64,000 nt of DNA, taken from Iningainema tapete BLCC-T55 (GTDB taxonomy: Bacteria; Cyanobacteriota; Cyanobacteriia; Cyanobacteriales; Nostocaceae). The notes beneath the pieces were generated by a model that worked only from the letters and a program-made list of their open reading frames with translations, did not search any database and was not told the origin of the DNA. Numbering within the stretch: position 1 is the stretch's first letter; every line of letters starts with the position of its first letter. Shown in pieces: positions 34,308-42,794 of this stretch. The position numbers were made by a program, and so were the translations under genes. The DNA is taken from assembly GCF_014698965.1 (NCBI RefSeq), contig NZ_JACXAE010000093.1:1-64000 (forward strand). Direction: 5' to 3'.

Positions 34308-34850
34308 TTATTTACTTTCTTCTATATATTTCAGAATTCTCAAAGGAAGACGAGGGTTTCCTTTTAGTGCTGTAGGGTCAGTATCTTCATACACTACCGT
34401 TAAAAACTGAATAAACTCTTTTTTACAATTAAGTTCCCTTTTATTTTCAGACGCTTGCCACATTTCATCTAGTAATTGACTAGCATGATGATGAATTAAA
34501 GACACTAGGGGTAAGGGCATATTTGGATAAAATTCTTGAATTCTATTTCTTAGTTCATCAATTTCTTCTAAAAATTTTTCATACTTTTGCATAGTTTTCT
34601 TTGCTTTAAGTTTGGCGTTCTCCATCTGTTGATCATATGTTATTTTCTTAAGAGCTATTTCCTGTTCAAAATCTTGCACTGATTTTTTGATTGCTTGTTC
34701 AATCTGTACTGAAGATAATTCATTTTTCTCTTTAAGAGCTTTCGTTCTATCTGCTGTTTTCTCATACCATTCTAAATTTTTGTCTCGAATAGCATTAATA
34801 AAATCCATTAAAAATATACCAAAATATTTAGAACTGGGTATCTCATTCAT
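34308..34850 (-). CDS. Coiled-coil hypothetical protein
   Basis: Protein of 180 residues, very rich in Lys and Glu at 30-115, which predicts a long coiled coil (KKSVQDFEQEIALKKITYDQQ and MQKYEKFLEEIDELRNRI). The C-terminal 65 residues are globular. No family recognised. It is 30 bases downstream of the membrane-anchored gene at 34881, and both diverge from the vWA-PP2C-kinase operon, so they may be part of that system. Confidence 0.6.
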   Translation of the reverse strand: MNEIPSSKYFGIFLMDFINAIRDKNLEWYEKTADRTKALKEKNELSSVQIEQAIKKSVQDFEQEIALKKITYDQQMENAKLKAKKTMQKYEKFLEEIDELRNRIQEFYPNMPLPLVSLIHHHASQLLDEMWQASENKRELNCKKEFIQFLTVVYEDTDPTALKGNPRLPLRILKYIEESK

Positions 34851-34880
34851 TTAGTAATTTTTACTCCTAAAAAATCAAAT

Positions 34881-35231
34881 CTATTCAAATTTATTAAAAT
34901 ACTTTTCAATTTCCTTCGCTTCTTTTGGAAAGAGAAGACAGTAAAATTTTGTTAATTCCTTTAAATTGTTTTCATCTAGGCATCTATCTATAACTTGTTT
35001 TATTTTTTCAAGTTCTTCATCAGACCTTATGCCCTTATATTTATCTAGTTCTTGTTTTAATATCTCTGCCAATTGGATTAGTTGTTTTTTCTTACGAGCC
35101 TTTAGTAAAATTTTTTGCTTTCGCTGAGTTTTGTAATTTAAATACCATTTATAACAAGTAACTAATCCTAAGCATACTGTAGATAATACTGATAAGACAA
35201 TTTTGTTAAATATTATCAAATATTTATTCAT
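34881..35231 (-). CDS. Membrane-anchored hypothetical protein
   Basis: Protein of 116 residues with one N-terminal membrane helix (about 6-26) followed by a strongly basic, then acidic helical cytoplasmic part (KTQRKQKILLKARKKKQL). No family recognised. Transcribed with the coiled-coil gene downstream and divergent from the vWA gene. Confidence 0.55.
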   Translation of the reverse strand: MNKYLIIFNKIVLSVLSTVCLGLVTCYKWYLNYKTQRKQKILLKARKKKQLIQLAEILKQELDKYKGIRSDEELEKIKQVIDRCLDENNLKELTKFYCLLFPKEAKEIEKYFNKFE

Positions 35232-35429
35232 ATATCTTTACTTTACTAAATATATCTAAGACAATAGAATAACTTTTGTTACTAAATAGGCTGTTATCAT
35301 TATAAGTAACATAGATTAATTGCCATGCTGTTTATACTTACGTAAACTAGCCTGAAAAATTATTGACTAATTGCCTTATAATTTACCTGTGTATTCGGTA
35401 ACAGATTAACATAATAGAGGCAACTATCG

Positions 35430-36116
35430 ATGACTACAGCCACTAATACTCCAGGTGTAAGATATGCTGTTGATTTGGTAATGTGTATCGATGGCACAGG
35501 CTCAATGTTTCCCATAATAGAGGAGGTTAAGGCATCAGCACTCAGCTTCTATGATAAGCTAGAGGCGAAGATGGCAGAAAAAAACAAAAGAATCGATCAA
35601 CTTCGAGCTAAAGTAATAGTCTTTCGAGATTATTGGGCAGATCCAGCAGAAAAAGTAATGGTCTGTTCCAATTTTTTAAACTTGAGAACTCAAGCCTCTG
35701 ACTTTGCCGCTTTTATATCTGAAATTGTAGCGGAGGGAGGCGGGGATGAGCCGGAAAACGGTCTAGAAGCTTTGGGATTAGCTCTGACGTCAAACTGGGA
35801 AAAAGCACAAGATTTTGCAAAGCAACGATACGTTATATTGATGTGGACTGATGCCAGCGCTCATAGTCTGGATAAAGGATTAAAGCCAAGCCACTATCCT
35901 CAAGAGATTCCGCAAACATTCGATGAATTAACCGACTACTGGTCTGAAATACCAAAAAGTGCCAAACGTCTAATTTTATATGCGCCAGATACAAATCCTT
36001 GGTCTGTAATTGGTTGTAGCTGGGATAACGCTATACATTTTCCTTCTAAAGGGGGGTCGGGTTTGGAAGAATTTGAGTTTTCAGAAATCCTAGACGCGAT
36101 CGCTAGCAGTGTCTAA
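35430..36116 (+). CDS. von Willebrand factor A domain protein (TerY-type)
   Basis: Protein of 228 residues, a single vWA domain. The metal-ion adhesion site reads D21-G-T-G-S (CIDGTGSM), a TerY-like variant of DxSxS, and a later GGGDEPENGLEAL gives the third metal contact. It is cytoplasmic; vWA domains bind partners through a metal ion. It is the first gene of an operon followed by PP2C and kinase genes, the composition named the TerY-P triad (TerY-like vWA, PP2C phosphatase, kinase) in work on ter-linked stress systems. It has a good ribosome site (AGAGGC). Confidence 0.88.
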   Translation: MTTATNTPGVRYAVDLVMCIDGTGSMFPIIEEVKASALSFYDKLEAKMAEKNKRIDQLRAKVIVFRDYWADPAEKVMVCSNFLNLRTQASDFAAFISEIVAEGGGDEPENGLEALGLALTSNWEKAQDFAKQRYVILMWTDASAHSLDKGLKPSHYPQEIPQTFDELTDYWSEIPKSAKRLILYAPDTNPWSVIGCSWDNAIHFPSKGGSGLEEFEFSEILDAIASSV

Positions 36117-36152
36117 GATTTCTGACATAATTTACTAGCTCATATATGTTTT

Positions 36153-37823
36153 GTGTTACCAACGCCCTTTGTTAATATTTTGAGCCTTGAACCCATGAAT
36201 TGTGAATTTGGTTTATGTGTTTTTCTCGAAGCCATCAACGAGCGAGGCGAAGATGGCGAACCTGTAGTTGTCCCATATCAAAAAACAGTAGCGATGGGTG
36301 TTTTTGATGGATTAGGTGGTAGGTCTGCTGGATATGATGGAATGACAGGAGGGAAGATTGCTTCTAGTTTGGCTTCTCGGATTACAAAACAATTTTTGCA
36401 ACAAAGATATGGACATTTTAATGAGCAGGATATTACTCAGCTTCAAAAAGATATATGCAATCTATTAAAAACCAACGCAGATACTAAAATTAAACAATCA
36501 AGGCTACAAGGCACGATGGCTGGCAAACGCTTGTGTACAACTCTAGCGCTTGTTAGTATATCCTATATAACTCCAGCCAATAATTCATTCCGGTTAAGTT
36601 TAGGTTGGATAGGAGATTCCCGCATTTATTTTTTAAGTCCAACAAAAGGGTTACAGCAGCTGACAAAAGATGATCTGACGATAGAAAATGATGCATTCAA
36701 GTTAATACGTGAAGATCCACCAATGTCTCAATATTTAACGGCAGATATGAATGCTAACTGGCGAATTAATTTTAAAACTGAGGAGTTTTCAGAAAATGGC
36801 TGTGTCCTTGCTTGTACAGATGGTTGTTTTCAATACTTAGAGTCACCTTGGGCATTTGAAAAGCTACTTTTAGAGACTTTGATTCAGTGTCAGTCGTTTA
36901 CTGATTGGCAAAATTTACTGTTAGATGCTTATACAAAGATTAAGCAAGATGATGTTTCTCTTGTCTTACGATCTGTTGGCTTTGAGAGTTTTCATGCTTT
37001 GCAAGATTCGTATAAACAACGTTTCGCAATAATCAGAGATCGTTTTAGCTACCAGATTGATGATTACCAAAAACTAGAAACACATTGGAGCATTTATAAA
37101 CAGAATTATGAAGAAAAAATAAAAAGTGAATATTTGACAACTAAATATAATCAAGAACCTTTAGTTTCTCATCATAAACAATCTCAAAAAGTGGTGAAAA
37201 CATCAGAATATGAAGATGAGCAACAAGTAAAAGTAAATGATACTTTTCAGCAAAAATCTTTCGGTGAAGATAGAGAGCAATTAAACAAAAAGGAAGTAGT
37301 AAAATTATTAGAACAAGGTGACAAATACTGGAAAATGAACTCATATCAACTAGCAATTTATCAATATAGTAATGCATTACGATTAGATCCAGATAATTGT
37401 GATACTGAATGGAAACTCGGTTGTGCTTACACGGAATTAGGTTTCTTCGAGCAAAAAGTTTATGTTAATATCTTTAAATCTAGACATCACAAGACAGCTG
37501 TTAATTTTTTTGAAAAAGCGCTTTCTAATCCATATATAACTAAAACTAGCGAAGATAAATACATATATTTAAAAGCTCTGCTAGGAGATCGTAATTACGA
37601 TAAAGTAATTCAAGTATGTCATGAAATCATTCAAAACGTTCCCAACTGCGCTTATGCTTTTCATGTTATTGGATATAGCCAAAAGCAACAAGATTTATTA
37701 GAAATCGCTTTAGAAAATTTACTTAAAGCAAAGGAGTTATATCAAGTAGAACAAAAATATCAACAGGTTCAAGAAATTGATAATTTATGTAATGAGATTG
37801 AAAAGAAATTAAAGGCAACATAA
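36153..37823 (+). CDS. PP2C-family phosphatase with C-terminal TPRs
   Basis: Protein of 556 residues from GTG 36153; a start at ATG 36195 (542 residues) is equally possible, neither having a clear ribosome site. The PP2C-type Ser/Thr phosphatase domain lies at about 25-285: MGVFDGLGG (metal-binding Asp), LGWIGDSRIYFL and LACTDGCFQYL (metal Asp), with IKQDDVSLVLR at the end. A charged, coiled linker follows, then three to four TPRs at about 385-550 (GDKYWKMNSYQLAIYQYSNALRL). It should reverse phosphorylation by the kinase next door. Confidence 0.88.
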   Translation: MLPTPFVNILSLEPMNCEFGLCVFLEAINERGEDGEPVVVPYQKTVAMGVFDGLGGRSAGYDGMTGGKIASSLASRITKQFLQQRYGHFNEQDITQLQKDICNLLKTNADTKIKQSRLQGTMAGKRLCTTLALVSISYITPANNSFRLSLGWIGDSRIYFLSPTKGLQQLTKDDLTIENDAFKLIREDPPMSQYLTADMNANWRINFKTEEFSENGCVLACTDGCFQYLESPWAFEKLLLETLIQCQSFTDWQNLLLDAYTKIKQDDVSLVLRSVGFESFHALQDSYKQRFAIIRDRFSYQIDDYQKLETHWSIYKQNYEEKIKSEYLTTKYNQEPLVSHHKQSQKVVKTSEYEDEQQVKVNDTFQQKSFGEDREQLNKKEVVKLLEQGDKYWKMNSYQLAIYQYSNALRLDPDNCDTEWKLGCAYTELGFFEQKVYVNIFKSRHHKTAVNFFEKALSNPYITKTSEDKYIYLKALLGDRNYDKVIQVCHEIIQNVPNCAYAFHVIGYSQKQQDLLEIALENLLKAKELYQVEQKYQQVQEIDNLCNEIEKKLKAT

Positions 37824-37869
37824 GTAGGATAGACTTTAAATAGATTTTTAAATACAGGAATAGGAAATC

Positions 37870-38994
37870 ATGTCGTATAAGATTGGAGATGTAATTGCAG
37901 AAAAATATGTAGTAACTCGTGATTTTGATAGTGCTAATGCAGGTCAATGCCAGTGGGGTTTTGTAGAGTATAACGGTACAGAATATTTTATTAAAAAGTT
38001 TTTAAATCCTGTCTACCCTGGTGTAAGCGCACCTGGAAGTGAGAAAAATAAACAGAAAAGAAGAAAGCAGTGTGAGGAATTTGCTAAAAGACATATAGCT
38101 ATTCAAGAAGCGCTTTCTAGCTGCGGTGAAGGTGGTTTAGTTGTAACAACCGTTGATTTTTTTGCTGATGGAAAAGATCCAGATATAGGTAGTCACTTTT
38201 TCAAGGTTTGCCAAAAAGTTGATACTAGTTCGATGTCTGGCAAAATTCACACCTTGAAAACTAAGGATCGTTTATTTGTAATGTTAACCGCAGCTTTTGC
38301 ACTGAAGATTTTGCACTCGAAGGGAATTATTCACTTAGACTTGAAGCCAGATAATATCCTAATTCAAGAATTCAGCAGTAATCTAATTGCTAAGATAATA
38401 GATTTTGACAGCAGTATACTTGAAGGTGAGTCAATAGAAGCTGATTTACTTGTTGGTGATGCAGCTTACTATTCACCTGAATTTAGTAGATATGTTGCTA
38501 CTAATGGTGCAACTCCAATACCTACAAAAAGCTCTGACATATTTTCACTTGGTTTAATCTTTTGCCAATACTGGACTGGTAAACTGCCAGTTTTTTCTAG
38601 TACCTATCCTTATGCGTATGAAGCAGTTCTTAATGGAGAAAGACTTATAATTCCTATCTATGGAGATGATGATAGTAGGAAGTCTAAAACACCTGGATCT
38701 TCTCGATTAAAAGGAACGGGTATTAAAACAAAGACGATTATTAACTCTGGTAAAGATTTAGTCGGAGTAGGGGTTTATAAATTAATTGATACAATGCTAG
38801 ATTTAGATCCAAATAAGCGTCCACTAATTGCTGATGTGCATCGCATTATTAAGAATCTCTACGACAATGGTATACCACTTGAACATGAGTTAAGTGAATC
38901 AGATGAAGATAAAAGCAAGTTTAATGGATCTGGGAAAAGTAGACTACACGGAACTTTAAAAAGTAGCAGAATTCGTGGAACTCTTAAACCATAA
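37870..38994 (+). CDS. Serine/threonine protein kinase with atypical DFD
   Basis: Protein of 374 residues, a Hanks-type kinase domain at about 8-345. The catalytic loop is HLDLKPDN (Asp157, Lys159, Asn162); the metal motif is DFD instead of DFG (Asp178); a Lys-Lys pair at 42-43 fills the VAIK position. The glycine-rich loop is poor. No transmembrane helix. The short motif SR-[LI]-x-GT occurs three times: once inside the domain near residue 280 and twice in the last 22 residues, suggesting self-phosphorylated or docking sites. It follows the phosphatase by 46 bases with its own ribosome site (GGAA). It is the third member of the vWA/PP2C/kinase set. Confidence 0.88.
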   Translation: MSYKIGDVIAEKYVVTRDFDSANAGQCQWGFVEYNGTEYFIKKFLNPVYPGVSAPGSEKNKQKRRKQCEEFAKRHIAIQEALSSCGEGGLVVTTVDFFADGKDPDIGSHFFKVCQKVDTSSMSGKIHTLKTKDRLFVMLTAAFALKILHSKGIIHLDLKPDNILIQEFSSNLIAKIIDFDSSILEGESIEADLLVGDAAYYSPEFSRYVATNGATPIPTKSSDIFSLGLIFCQYWTGKLPVFSSTYPYAYEAVLNGERLIIPIYGDDDSRKSKTPGSSRLKGTGIKTKTIINSGKDLVGVGVYKLIDTMLDLDPNKRPLIADVHRIIKNLYDNGIPLEHELSESDEDKSKFNGSGKSRLHGTLKSSRIRGTLKP

Positions 38995-39006
38995 GAATTT
39001 AGAGCA

Positions 39007-39936
39007 ATGCCAAAATACAAGTGTATAAGATGTAGTCATGAATTTATCTCAGAAGATTTACCTTCTGGCTGCGAGTGTTGTGGTAGACAAGATCTATTCA
39101 TAGAATATTTAACTTATAAAAGTTTGTTGGAGGAAAAGTCGAGTGTAAAAACTGAAAGTGTACCAAAAATGTTAACAGAATTAGAAACTGAAAATTCTAA
39201 ATTAAATAAAAAAGTTTCTGAATTAGAATCAGAAATAAAAACTAAAAAATCTAAATTAGATAAAAAAACATTTGAATTAGAATCAAAAAATAAAGAATTT
39301 ACTACTTTAAAAACTCGTTTAGAATCAGAAGTAACAGCAATTACAAGATATAAAAATAGTCTGTCAGCAATTGCTTCAGTAACTATTATAGGATTAGGGA
39401 TACTTTGTTTCAATCAGTATCAAAAAGCTAATAGACTTGAAAGAGAAATTTCTTCATCAACAGGAGATTATAAAGAACAAATTAAAGAACTACAAAACAA
39501 AATCGAGCAACTATCAGCAGATAGGGAAAAACTTGTCACAGAAGGCGGAAAACTAGGAGAAAAAGTAAATTATTACAAGAATTTGCTATCTTACTATCCA
39601 TTTTCATTATCTACAGGTCAACAGGTTATTTACCAAGGTAATTTAGTCTCTGGTAGTACAAGTACAGGCAAACAAGAATATCAAATTTGGGTTCAGACAG
39701 CAAGTAAATTTGATATTTCACTATACAATTTAACTGCTGATGCTGATTTAGAAATTGTCAAAGAAAATGGAGAGCCTTTGAAAACTTCCCAGAGAACAAA
39801 TAATAGTGGCACAGCTAGTGAGTTTCTAAATAACTTTTATCTTAATCCTGGTAGCTATTTTATCAGAGTAAAGCTGTATGGAAGTAGTCCTTCAACATCT
39901 TACAGCTTAAAAGTTTATAGACGACCTAATTTGTAA
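39007..39936 (+). CDS. Zinc-ribbon, coiled-coil membrane protein with C-terminal PPC-like domain
   Basis: Protein of 309 residues. An N-terminal zinc ribbon (Cys6-x2-Cys9 and Cys22, Cys24, Cys25) is followed by a coiled coil (about 50-110), one membrane helix (about 119-138, SAIASVTIIGLGILCF), a second coiled coil (about 145-190) and a beta-rich C-terminal domain (about 200-309) with features of the bacterial pre-peptidase C-terminal fold (GSTSTGKQEYQIWV, LEIVKENGEPLKTS, LNPGSYFIRVKL). So the ribbon faces the cytoplasm and the PPC-like part the outside, linking the operon to the envelope. It is 12 bases after the kinase. Confidence 0.75.
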   Translation: MPKYKCIRCSHEFISEDLPSGCECCGRQDLFIEYLTYKSLLEEKSSVKTESVPKMLTELETENSKLNKKVSELESEIKTKKSKLDKKTFELESKNKEFTTLKTRLESEVTAITRYKNSLSAIASVTIIGLGILCFNQYQKANRLEREISSSTGDYKEQIKELQNKIEQLSADREKLVTEGGKLGEKVNYYKNLLSYYPFSLSTGQQVIYQGNLVSGSTSTGKQEYQIWVQTASKFDISLYNLTADADLEIVKENGEPLKTSQRTNNSGTASEFLNNFYLNPGSYFIRVKLYGSSPSTSYSLKVYRRPNL

Positions 39937-40070
39937 GAACTTATCCCTCTTCATTACGCTCAATCTTTTATTCTTTTGCCGTTTTCAGTGTCTTGGCGGT
40001 TCCTTACAAGTTCATCTATCTTACAACCTTTTTCCCTTTTCCCAAAGGTTCAAAAAAATTAATTACAGCC

Positions 40071-40184
40071 TTAAGATGACTGTTTATCAACAAAATTATT
40101 CAAGGTAGTTACCCAATCAACTACCTCTAACTCATTATTTACTGCAAAACGTTCTATATGTTTAACATTAGTCGTAATAACATT
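40071..40184 (-). pseudogene. C-terminal PIN toxin remnant
   Basis: In frame directly after the TGA of the next gene (40185): NVITTNVKHIERF and then AVNNELEVVDWVTTL, the C-terminal strand and helix of a VapC-type PIN domain (usual pattern IVVTTNVRHFERF), ending in TAA at 40071. The rest of the toxin is absent. It looks like recombination joined it to the preceding gene. Confidence 0.65.
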
Positions 40185-40583
40185 TCAATCTTGAATTAAA
40201 CCAACTTCTATTAGAGGATAAACTTCCTCGTCATATCCTGAATCATCTTGTAGCCACTCATCTACAAGCTTAATCATTGAATCCAAAGCTTGCATGTCAT
40301 TTTGGTCGTTCACCTGATTTATTGATGAAACAACAATGTCACTATCTTGAGCTATTCCAGAGTAATGCCCCTTAAAGAAGAATACTTCGACATTTTTATG
40401 GTCGGGATGTTTAGTGTCCGTGTAATCACCCGTTCGATGCGGAGGAGTTATATTTCCAAAAACAGCAACATTAGAGGTTTTTGACTGTATTAACTTATCA
40501 ACCTTTTCTTTGACTTCTAGTAATTCTTCTAAGCTAAGATTATCTAATTCAGTCAGAAGCCCTAATAATGTGTAAAATTTCAT
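40185..40583 (-). CDS. Hypothetical protein within toxin-antitoxin debris
   Basis: Protein of 132 residues from ATG 40583, preceded by TTTGAGGCT as a ribosome site; a longer frame to 40616 would overlap the HicB-like remnant. The N-terminus is helical (LLTELDNLSLEELLEVKEKVDKLIQ) and the C-terminus acidic (WLQDDSGYDEEVYPLIE), the latter resembling antitoxin or small-partner proteins in cyanobacteria. No enzyme motif. It begins 6 bases after the HicB-like remnant and ends where a PIN toxin remnant begins. Confidence 0.5.
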   Translation of the reverse strand: MKFYTLLGLLTELDNLSLEELLEVKEKVDKLIQSKTSNVAVFGNITPPHRTGDYTDTKHPDHKNVEVFFFKGHYSGIAQDSDIVVSSINQVNDQNDMQALDSMIKLVDEWLQDDSGYDEEVYPLIEVGLIQD

Positions 40584-40588
40584 AGCCT

Positions 40589-40731
40589 CAAAACCCCAAA
40601 CACTCTTCAATTTCATGAATTTCTACATCTTGTAATCTATCTTCCAATGCTACCAAATATTCACGAATGGCGTCTTGAATATTAGCCAACGCCTCATCCA
40701 GAGTAATTTTGGATTTGAAAATAACCGAATG
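40589..40731 (-). pseudogene. HicB-like antitoxin remnant, 5' end missing
   Basis: The frame reads SKITLDEALANIQDAIREYL and VALEDRLQDVEIHEIEE, the C-terminal half of HicB-type antitoxins (T-x-EEAL-x-NI-x-EAI). It has no start codon and lacks the N-terminal half. It ends at 40589, six bases before the next gene. Confidence 0.65.
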
Positions 40732-40778
40732 TGGCTTGGGGGATCGACGCCATGCGCTTCACGTTGTTGATCCCCCCA

Positions 40779-40799
40779 ACCCCCCTTATAAAGGGGGGC
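40779..40799. repeat. CCCCCC / GGGGGG hairpin repeat
   Basis: ACCCCCCTTATAAAGGGGGGC, nearly the same as the copy at 50519-50541. Placed downstream of pntB; may also act as terminator for it on the minus strand. Confidence 0.6.
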
Positions 40800-40835
40800 T
40801 AGGAAGAAAAAGGGCGATCGCTCAATCCAAAATGC

Positions 40836-42242
40836 TTAAAGTTGCTTCACTTCAGAAACCAACTTTGCCACCATATCCTTAGCGCTACCAAAGAGCATTG
40901 TGGTTTTATTCTTGTAGAACAGATCGTTATCCACACCAGCAAAACCTGCACTCATGCCGCGCTTAATCACAATAGTTTGCTTCGCCTTATCTACTTCTAA
41001 GATCGGCATTCCATAAATCGGACTATTCGCATCACTCCGCGCCGCTGGGTTCACTACATCATTTGCGCCAATCACCAACGCCACATCAGTTTGATCGAAC
41101 TGGGGATTAATATCATCCATGTCATGCAGTTGCTCATAAGGCACATTCGCCTCAGCCAGCAACACATTCATATGTCCTGGCATTCTACCAGCAACCGGGT
41201 GAATGGCATACTTCACATCAACGCCCATGCGTTCCAGTTGATCCGCTAACTCACGCACACTATGCTGCGCCTGAGCTACTGCCATCCCATATCCAGGAAC
41301 AATTACCACAGAACGAGCATAACCTAACATCATTGCGCCTTCTTCTGGATCGATGCTGCGCACACTCTTATCAGTTGCACCACCGGAAGCAGCAGCTCCA
41401 CCACCAGCAGAGCCTGTGCCAAAAGCACTAAACAGCACACTGAATAGAGAGCGGTTCATCGCCTTACACATAATTTCGGTAAGGATTAAACCAGAAGCTC
41501 CTACCAAAGCACCAGCGATGATCAACATGTTGTTCATCACCACAAAACCAGCAGCAGCAGCAGCGATCCCCGACAACGAGTTTAACAGCGAAATTACCAC
41601 GGGCATATCGCCGCCACCGATGGGGATGACGAACATCACACCCAGCACTAGGGAAACAGTAACTACTGCCAAGAATACAGGTAGGTTACCAGGTGAGATT
41701 AATAGAAAGGCACTGCCTACTACATAGGCAACTAGCAGCAAAGCATTGAAGGGTTGCTGGAAGGGAAATGTAATCGGGGAACCACTCATGATTCCTTGCA
41801 ATTTCGCAAAGGCAACGAAGCTACCCGTGAAGGTGACACCACCAATTAACACATCTAGCAGCATGGAGATGTTGACATCAAGAGGTATTGGCTCTGAGCC
41901 TGCCAACAACCGCCAGAATTCAGCTACGGCGACGAGGGCAGAAGCTGCACCTCCCAATCCGTTGAGTAAACCCACCATCTGGGGCATTTCTGTCATTTGG
42001 ACTTTATAAGCTGCGATCGCGCCTATTGCCGAACCAATCGCCAATCCCAACAAAATCATCTCATAGTTCAACACCTGCCGATCCAGCAGTGTTGCCACAA
42101 TTGCCAAAAGCATTCCAACAGCTGCTACTACATTACCTTGCCGCGCTGTTGCGGGTGAACCTAGCTTTTTCAACCCCAGAATAAATAGGGATGCTGCGAC
42201 TAAGTACGTTAGTTGAATTCCAGTTGGTAGAAAGTCAGTCAT
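40836..42242 (-). CDS. pntB: NAD(P) transhydrogenase subunit beta
   Basis: Membrane protein of 468 residues. Proton-translocating transhydrogenase transfers hydride between NADH and NADP+ using the proton gradient in the cytoplasmic or thylakoid membrane. Residues 1-270 contain eight or nine membrane helices. The C-terminal NADP(H)-binding domain III (about 290-468) has GYGMAVAQAQHSV (Rossmann glycine motif), MPGHMNVLLAEANVPY, and GANDVVNPAARSD. Length is typical. Part of the operon with pntA2 and pntA1, which are upstream on the same strand. Confidence 0.97.
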   Translation of the reverse strand: MTDFLPTGIQLTYLVAASLFILGLKKLGSPATARQGNVVAAVGMLLAIVATLLDRQVLNYEMILLGLAIGSAIGAIAAYKVQMTEMPQMVGLLNGLGGAASALVAVAEFWRLLAGSEPIPLDVNISMLLDVLIGGVTFTGSFVAFAKLQGIMSGSPITFPFQQPFNALLLVAYVVGSAFLLISPGNLPVFLAVVTVSLVLGVMFVIPIGGGDMPVVISLLNSLSGIAAAAAGFVVMNNMLIIAGALVGASGLILTEIMCKAMNRSLFSVLFSAFGTGSAGGGAAASGGATDKSVRSIDPEEGAMMLGYARSVVIVPGYGMAVAQAQHSVRELADQLERMGVDVKYAIHPVAGRMPGHMNVLLAEANVPYEQLHDMDDINPQFDQTDVALVIGANDVVNPAARSDANSPIYGMPILEVDKAKQTIVIKRGMSAGFAGVDNDLFYKNKTTMLFGSAKDMVAKLVSEVKQL

Positions 42243-42352
42243 AGTCAGTGGTATTTGCTAATTGTTAATTGCTAATTGCTAATTGCTAATTGTTAATTGC
42301 TAATGGTTAATTGAGTAATTGCTATTAACTATTAACCATTAACCATTAACTA
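42243..42352. repeat. Heptamer tandem repeats (STRR) in the pnt operon
   Basis: TTGCTAA / TTGTTAA / TGGTTAA units repeated about ten times with small changes, of the short tandemly repeated repetitive sequence class in heterocystous cyanobacteria. They fill the gap between pntA2 and pntB. Confidence 0.85.
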
Positions 42353-42643
42353 TTAGTTGGTTGCCTTTTTCTTGAACATTTGCAACATTCGATCTGTGAC
42401 TAGGAAACCACCCACCACGTTGACGGTTGCTAGTACCACAGCAATCAAACCGAGAATCACTGATAAATTTGTGTCTCTTGCACCAGAAGCTACTATTGCC
42501 CCAAGTACAGCGATGCCAGAAATCGCATTTGAACCCGACATTAAAGGGGTGTGCAAAGTAGGTGGTACTTTGTTGATCACTTCAAATCCAGTAAAAGATG
42601 CCAAAACAAATACAAACAAAGCTGCTATTAATGCTTCTGTCAT
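42353..42643 (-). CDS. pntA2: NAD(P) transhydrogenase subunit alpha 2
   Basis: Membrane protein of 96 residues with three hydrophobic segments (about 4-22, 38-57 and 62-85). It corresponds to the membrane domain of PntA that is split off as a separate subunit in cyanobacteria (also called PntAB). It includes the typical PLMSGSNAISGI motif. Located between pntA1 and pntB. Confidence 0.95.
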   Translation of the reverse strand: MTEALIAALFVFVLASFTGFEVINKVPPTLHTPLMSGSNAISGIAVLGAIVASGARDTNLSVILGLIAVVLATVNVVGGFLVTDRMLQMFKKKATN

Positions 42644-42794
42644 TCTGGGAAAAACTCCTACGTGCTAATTGCTCTATCACCTATTAGCCAGTCTTCTATA
42701 GCAGTCCTAAATGATTTGCAAACACAACAATTTCCTCTTGGCGCTCTTGGCGTCTTGGCGGTTCATAACTCAAATAGGATTGCTATATTCCTAA

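Noticed and set aside
37141-37377. 78-codon minus-strand frame in the phosphatase gene
   Set aside because: Antisense to the coiled-coil linker coding region; hydrophobic only because the sense strand is Lys/Glu-rich.
35430-39936. A complete tellurite-resistance (ter) operon
   Set aside because: Only the vWA/PP2C/kinase part resembles ter-linked triads; no TerB, TerC, TerD or TerZ-like gene is in the window.
41353-42009. Plus-strand frames opposite pntB
   Set aside because: Shadow frames of a strongly conserved gene.
42243-42352. Possible regulatory array between pntA2 and pntB
   Set aside because: The heptamer units are ordinary short tandem repeats of heterocystous cyanobacteria; no binding-site evidence.
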